From the NCBI RefSeq assembly GCF_042683405.1, contig NZ_JBHUJS010000003.1, positions 186,001 through 250,000 on the forward strand: DNA of 64,000 bases. The letters are read 5' to 3'. Shown one piece after another: positions 61,318-64,000 of this stretch. Within the stretch, counting starts at the first letter, position 1. Each line of letters starts with the position of its first letter. The notes below the pieces were generated by a model. It was not told the DNA's origin, did no database searches, and was given only the letters and a program-made list of their open reading frames with translations. The DNA is from Telluria sp042683405. GTDB lineage: Bacteria > Pseudomonadota > Gammaproteobacteria > Burkholderiales > Burkholderiaceae_D. The position numbers were made by a program, and so were the translations under genes.

Positions 61318-61608
61318 ATGAACCTTCGCCCGTTGCACGATCGCGTGATCGTCAAGCGCCTGGACCAGGAAACCAAAACCGCATCCGGCCTGATCATCCC
61401 GGACGCAGCCGCCGAGAAGCCAGACCAGGGCCAGGTGCTGGCCGTCGGTAACGGCAAAGTCCTCGAAGACGGCAAAGTGCGTCCGCTGGAAGTCAAAGTC
61501 GGCGACCGCGTACTGTTCGGCAAATACTCGGGCCAGTCGGTCAAGGTGGATGGCGAAGAGCTGCTGGTGATGCGCGAAGAAGACATCATGGCAGTCGTCA
61601 ACCAGTAA
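61318..61608 (+). CDS. groES: Co-chaperonin GroES
   Basis: A 96-residue GroES. MNLRPLHDRVIVKRLDQETK, the mobile loop TASGLIIPDAAAEKPDQG and the end VMREEDIMAVV are typical. It caps GroEL. AAGGAG precedes the ATG. First gene of the CIRCE-controlled groESL operon. Confidence 0.98.
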   Translation: MNLRPLHDRVIVKRLDQETKTASGLIIPDAAAEKPDQGQVLAVGNGKVLEDGKVRPLEVKVGDRVLFGKYSGQSVKVDGEELLVMREEDIMAVVNQ

Positions 61609-61653
61609 TCGAACGCCACTCCCCTACAACACGAATTTACGGAGCATAAAAAC

Positions 61654-63303
<1,650 letters not shown>

Positions 63304-63311
63304 TGCAGTCC

Positions 63312-63340
63312 GGGGATTGTCCCTTCCAGGGATAGTCCCC
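63312..63340. repeat. Family A palindromic repeat, single degenerate doublet
   Basis: GGGGATTGTCCC and GGGATAGTCCCC after the groEL stop codon. It lies immediately before the groEL terminator. Confidence 0.65.
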
Positions 63341-63350
63341 AGCGCTTGGC

Positions 63351-63378
63351 AAAAAGGGCAGCTACGGCTGCCCTTTTT
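63351..63378 (+). terminator. Terminator of groESL
   Basis: AAAAAGGGCAGC-TAC-GGCTGCCCTTTTT hairpin with a T run, 50 bases after groEL. Confidence 0.92.
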
Positions 63379-63430
63379 CATTTGGCAGCCGGATCAACGT
63401 AGCGTGATCTTGCCAGATCGCATATAATTC

Positions 63431-63447
63431 ATATACGAAACGTATAT
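63431..63447. promoter_or_regulatory. Autoregulatory operator of ParD-like/map unit
   Basis: ATATACG-AAA-CGTATAT is a perfect 17-bp inverted repeat, 10 bases before the GTG start of the ParD-like gene. Its position over the promoter region fits toxin-antitoxin-style autorepression. Confidence 0.7.
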
Positions 63448-63457
63448 GGAGCATAGT

Positions 63458-63670
63458 GTGGGAATTGTAAACATCGACGATGAGCTGCACGACCAGCTCC
63501 GCAAAGCCAGCGCGGTCTCCTGCCGCTCGATCAACGCGCAAGCCGCCTTCTGGATCAAGGTCGGCATGATGTGCGAAATGAATCCCACCCTAAGCTTCAA
63601 CGAGATCGTTGCAGCGGAATTGCGCACGGCCGGCGTCACCACGCATGCGCTGAGGATCGCGACGACATGA
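63458..63670 (+). CDS. ParD-like antitoxin-family protein
   Basis: A 70-residue protein of the ParD-like family (PF11903). MGIVNIDDELHDQLRKASAV and CRSINAQAAFWIKVGMM are typical: a ribbon-helix-helix then helices. The start is GTG at 63458, because GGAG lies six bases upstream and the family begins with the GIV motif; an ATG at 63446 inside the operator would add four residues. It overlaps the methionine aminopeptidase gene by four bases (ATGA). In this family the partner is usually a methionine aminopeptidase, not a ParE toxin. Confidence 0.88.
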   Translation: MGIVNIDDELHDQLRKASAVSCRSINAQAAFWIKVGMMCEMNPTLSFNEIVAAELRTAGVTTHALRIATT

Positions 63671-64000
63671 TCAAGCGCCCTGAAGAAATCGCACTGATGG
63701 CCGCAGCGGGCAAGTTATTGGCCAGCGTGTTTGCCCACCTGGATCAGCTGGACCTGGCCGGCATGACCACCATGCAGGTCAATGACCTGGTCGACCGATT
63801 CATCGTGGACGAGCTGCATTCGCGCCCAGCCAGCAAAGGGCAGTACGGCTACGCTTACGCGCTGAACGCATCGCGCAACAACGTGGTCTGCCACGGCGTC
63901 CCCTCCCCCGAGGATGTCTTGCAGAGCGGGGATATCGTGAACTTCGATATCACGCTGGAGAAGGACGGCTACATCGCGGACTCCAGCAAGACCTACCTCG
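63667..64000 (+). CDS. map: Type I methionine aminopeptidase, N-terminal part
   Basis: The first 111 residues, cut by the window end. MIKRPEEIALMAAAGKLLAS, YALNASRNNVVCHGVPS (catalytic His79-equivalent) and GDIVNFDITLEKDGYIADSS with the first metal Asp are present. It removes the start methionine from new proteins. This copy is coupled to the ParD-like gene, so it is probably a second, specialised map rather than the housekeeping one. The remaining metal ligands are outside the window. Confidence 0.9.
   Translation, partial: MIKRPEEIALMAAAGKLLASVFAHLDQLDLAGMTTMQVNDLVDRFIVDELHSRPASKGQYGYAYALNASRNNVVCHGVPSPEDVLQSGDIVNFDITLEKDGYIADSSKTYL

Overview
The window is dense, high-GC chromosomal DNA from a betaproteobacterium, most likely Oxalobacteraceae close to Massilia/Telluria/Duganella. 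This is inferred from the mix of genes: a phasin, a TTG-started acyl desaturase, TIGR04438-type small Trp-rich protein, ZapB-ZapA-6S RNA order, PDH genes with a lipoyl domain on LpdA, and very GC-rich codon use. No phylogenetic computation was possible. Almost all genes are housekeeping or conserved accessory genes. There is no prophage, insertion sequence or CRISPR array.

Layout. 1-7.0 kb: start of a PBP7-type endopeptidase, a nitroreductase, phasin, chromate transporter, and a livHMGF branched-chain amino acid ABC operon on the minus strand without its binding protein. 7.2-10.6 kb: ispH with fkpB upstream, an unknown protein, radC, rpmB-rpmG. 10.7-14.2 kb: two tandem DUF418 membrane proteins. 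14.3-19.5 kb (minus): desaturase, MscS channel, RsmB-like methyltransferase, purN, barstar-like protein. 19.9-23.6 kb: glycine-zipper protein, spermidine-synthase-like protein, GspE/PilB-like ATPase. 23.8-25.4 kb: tRNA-Lys(UUU) followed by a lower-GC pocket with an orphan type VI effector-immunity pair (Tae4-Tai4) and gene debris. 25.4-28 kb: zinc metallopeptidase and an arsR-permease unit with an operator. 28-38 kb: DUF4214-FKBP lipoprotein, HDOD protein, LEA-like/BON protein, two HExxH metalloproteins, unknown membrane protein. 38-45 kb: xthA and the pyruvate dehydrogenase operon aceE-aceF-lpdA. 45-53 kb: folD, prlC, a periplasmic glutaredoxin-like protein, holC, small envelope proteins, cytochrome c. 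53-59 kb: GFA, GNAT, ilvD with a divergent LysR regulator, lgt, TauE/SafE, EVE protein. 59.2-61 kb: 6S RNA, zapA, zapB and a winged-helix/DUF5985 operon. 61.2-64 kb: groES-groEL under CIRCE, then a ParD-like/methionine aminopeptidase pair cut by the window end.

The most striking non-coding feature is that many intergenic gaps are filled by palindromic repeats of two related families. Family A has the core GGGGAC(A/C/G/T)GTCCCC; family B has the core AATGGGGTCTGTCCCCATT. Both occur mainly as inverted doublets around a variable loop, like REP/BIME elements. A third hairpin doublet (GTCCCCGC-GAAA-GCGGGGAC) occurs once. No REP-associated transposase gene lies in the window.

Several regulatory signals can be read directly: CIRCE with a vegetative promoter at groESL, a 6S RNA promoter and terminator, a 23-bp inverted repeat between ilvD and lysR, an ArsR-type operator, a 17-bp TA-style operator before the ParD-like gene, a TGC-N3-GCA palindrome before phaP, and a promoter so close to zapB that its mRNA may be leaderless.
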